DNA from: CAZOKO01 sp964580455
Lineage (GTDB): Bacteria > Desulfobacterota > WTBG01
Length of the DNA: 14,134 nt
Assembly: GCA_964580455.1 (NCBI GenBank)
Contig: CAZOKO010000072.1
Span: forward strand, 1-14,134
Direction of reading: 5' to 3'
Position numbers and translations under genes: made by a program. A model generated the notes under the pieces. The model was not told the DNA's origin. It searched no databases and was given only the letters and a program-made list of their open reading frames with translations. Numbering within the stretch: position 1 is the stretch's first letter; every line of letters starts with the position of its first letter. This document shows positions 12,376 to 14,134 of the stretch, one piece after another.

Positions 12376-14134
12376 ATGAGCTATAAGAATTTCTCAAATC
12401 GTAATTGGATTATTGCCCTTCTTCTTTTTTTGCTTACCTTTCTTATCTACCTTCCAATCCTAGAAAATGGTTTTGTATGGGATGATGATTCGTATGTGGT
12501 TAGAAACGTTCACATCCACTCTTTAGATGTTAAATCCTTCTATTGGATGCTAACGGGATTTCATTCCGGCAACTGGCATCCTCTTACCTGGCTTTCCCAT
12601 GCACTTGACTGTAGTTTCTGGGGACTCAGTCCTAGCAAACACCATCTCACCAATCTAATTATTCATGGAGTTAATACCTCTTTAGTATTTATTCTGGTTA
12701 TGACTCTACTTTCCAGGGTAGGATCACAGAAAACGAGCAGGTCAGGAAACTTAATAGCAAGTTGTGTGACTGCTCTCTTGTTCGGACTCCACCCCCTGCA
12801 TGTGGAGTCTGTGGCCTGGGTTTCAGAGAGGAAAGATCTCTTATGCGCCTTTTTTTTCATTTTAAGTATTTTATCCTACTTTCATTATGTTTTTTACTCA
12901 ATTAAGAGGAGAAGGAGAGTCTGGTATGGGATGAGTCTCATCCTTTTTGCCCTAGCACTTATGTCAAAGCCCATGGCTGTAATCCTTCCATTAATTCTCC
13001 TTTTACTTGACTGGTATCCCTTCAGGCGATTTGCCTTGCCTTTTTCAAGATCAGTTCCACAAACCTTGACTGAAAAGATACCCTTTTTTATTTTGGGTGT
13101 GTGTTCGGGGATTCTTACCCTTCTTGCCCAGCACGCAGGTGGTGCAATCAAAACGTTAGAGCAATTAACTTTTGTTTCCCGTTTGCTTAATGTGCCAAGG
13201 GTTCTGATATTCTATCTGGGAAAGATGGTTTTACCTGTTAAACTGGTCCCCTTTTATCCTTTTTCTGTACTGTCTCATTTAGAATACCTCTTTTATGGGA
13301 TCCTTCTTTTGGTTATTACTGGATTTTGTTTGTGGATGGCAAAGCATGGGAAGTATATAGGGCTTTTCTCCTGGTCTTATTATATGATAACCCTTCTGCC
13401 TGTTCTGGGAATTATTCAGGTAGGAGGACAGATGGCGGCAGACCGTTACACATATCTTCCCAGTCTGGGCCCCTTTTTAATGGTTGGAATAGTCTCTGCA
13501 TGGGTATGGGAAAAGGCATTGTTAAGCAAGCATAGTCAGGTGTTTAGAAATTCAGTTTTGCTAGTTATCCTTCTGGTGACTTTTTTGTGTGGTCATTTGA
13601 CATCACAGCAGATTAAGGTATGGCGAAATCCAGAGAGTCTCTGGGGAAGGGTTGATCATGTTTTCCCGGGTGTTGTTCAGGAGGCGTACTTCAATCTTGG
13701 AATGTACTACAGTGAAAAGGGCAGGGCGGATGAAGCCATAGAACAGTTTAAGAAAGTGATTAAAATAAATCCTCGTTATGCAAGAGCTCATAACAATCTT
13801 GGTATTGCTTATACAGGGAAGGGGATGTTGAAAGAGGCTATTTATGAATATGAAAGAGCCATTGACATTGATCCTCACCATAAACGAGCTCACTATAATC
13901 TCGGGGTTGTTTATTTTGAACAGGGAGATTTTGATCGAGCAATGGTTGAGTTTAAAAATGCCATAAACATTAACCCGAATTATGCAAAGGCACACTATAA
14001 TTTAGGGAATACTTATGATAAAAAGGGGTTGTGGGAGGAAGCAATTATAGAATATAAAAAGGCACTGACTATAAATCCTCGATATGCTGAGGCGTGTAAT
14101 AATCTGGCTGTGATTTATTGTTATAGAAAAAAGG
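12376..14134 (+). CDS. Second TMTC/GT-C-like membrane protein with TPR repeats (3' end beyond window)
   Basis: The frame is open from ATG 12376 to the window end, giving 586 residues with no stop. An in-frame GTG at 12364 is an alternative start; the nearest upstream stop is TGA at 12331, and neither start has a good ribosome-binding site. Residues ~11-29 form the first membrane segment, followed by FVWDDDSYVVRN (33-44), whose DDD is the probable acidic active-site motif of the family. Further landmarks are NWHPLTWLSHALD (66-78), HHLTNLIIHG (89-98), HPLHVESVAWVSERKDLL (139-156), SKPMAVILPL (197-206) and ADRYTYLPSLGP (355-366). About ten hydrophobic segments precede TPRs at 436-469, 470-503, 504-537 and 538-571, with a fifth cut by the edge. 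It is closer to the classic bacterial TPR/TMTC pattern than the left-hand homologue and lacks that protein's HTH-like N-terminus. A glycosyltransferase role is inferred. Confidence 0.9.
   Translation, partial: MSYKNFSNRNWIIALLLFLLTFLIYLPILENGFVWDDDSYVVRNVHIHSLDVKSFYWMLTGFHSGNWHPLTWLSHALDCSFWGLSPSKHHLTNLIIHGVNTSLVFILVMTLLSRVGSQKTSRSGNLIASCVTALLFGLHPLHVESVAWVSERKDLLCAFFFILSILSYFHYVFYSIKRRRRVWYGMSLILFALALMSKPMAVILPLILLLLDWYPFRRFALPFSRSVPQTLTEKIPFFILGVCSGILTLLAQHAGGAIKTLEQLTFVSRLLNVPRVLIFYLGKMVLPVKLVPFYPFSVLSHLEYLFYGILLLVITGFCLWMAKHGKYIGLFSWSYYMITLLPVLGIIQVGGQMAADRYTYLPSLGPFLMVGIVSAWVWEKALLSKHSQVFRNSVLLVILLVTFLCGHLTSQQIKVWRNPESLWGRVDHVFPGVVQEAYFNLGMYYSEKGRADEAIEQFKKVIKINPRYARAHNNLGIAYTGKGMLKEAIYEYERAIDIDPHHKRAHYNLGVVYFEQGDFDRAMVEFKNAININPNYAKAHYNLGNTYDKKGLWEEAIIEYKKALTINPRYAEACNNLAVIYCYRKK

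Noticed and set aside
13603..13995. 130-codon minus-strand frame
   Set aside because: It is the antisense shadow of the TPR repeats of the right-hand gene; its internal periodicity comes from them.

Overview
The window looks like a stretch of chromosome from a moderately AT-rich, probably anaerobic, Gram-negative-type bacterium. It has no rRNA, tRNA, phage or plasmid genes. Large membrane proteins ending in TPR repeats, many dispersed intergenic repeats, an ArsR-like HTH/zinc-ribbon regulator and an aminotransferase-serA-purA cluster are the kind of content I associate with anammox planctomycetes (Brocadiales), Nitrospirota, Omnitrophota or deltaproteobacterial lineages. The sequence alone does not let me choose between them.

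Layout. (1) 51-2048, minus: a polytopic membrane protein with five C-terminal TPRs and a small HTH-like N-terminus. (2) 2049-4948: a patchy accessory region. It holds a structured element with three consecutive hairpins (2181-2267), a pair of direct repeats (about 2381-2451 and 4740-4805), a small HTH/Zn-ribbon regulator that has lost one expected zinc ligand (2703-3005, minus), an orphan open frame (3077-3403, plus), a membrane-anchored 297-residue protein with faint bilin-reductase-like features (3556-4449, minus), and a scrap of an aldo/keto reductase gene beside a perfect 15-bp inverted repeat. (3) 4949-6241, plus: an MFS transporter of the anion:cation symporter type. (4) 6242-6565: a leader with two stem-loops. 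(5) 6566-10733, plus: a class V aminotransferase, serA (3-phosphoglycerate dehydrogenase with C-terminal ACT domain) and purA (adenylosuccinate synthase), then a terminator and a dispersed palindromic repeat. (6) 11146-12303, plus: an archaeal-type nicotinate phosphoribosyltransferase. (7) 12376-14134, plus: a second TPR membrane protein that runs off the window.

How the genes work together. The aminotransferase and SerA lie 17 nt apart and plausibly form a serine-synthesis unit: SerA oxidises 3-phosphoglycerate and the aminotransferase may stand in for SerC. PurA (AMP synthesis) and the nicotinate phosphoribosyltransferase (NAD salvage) add nucleotide metabolism; the latter consumes PRPP. 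The two TPR proteins at the ends point outwards. They share a family architecture: an early acidic FDD/DDD motif, an HP-x-x-x-x-(S/A)V loop motif, an (H/D)R-x-Y-LPS-type motif, then TPRs. This resembles the TMTC/GT-C-like membrane glycosyltransferase superfamily.

The least explained material is in 2049-4948: the hairpin element, the direct repeats, the degenerate regulator and the 297-residue anchored protein.
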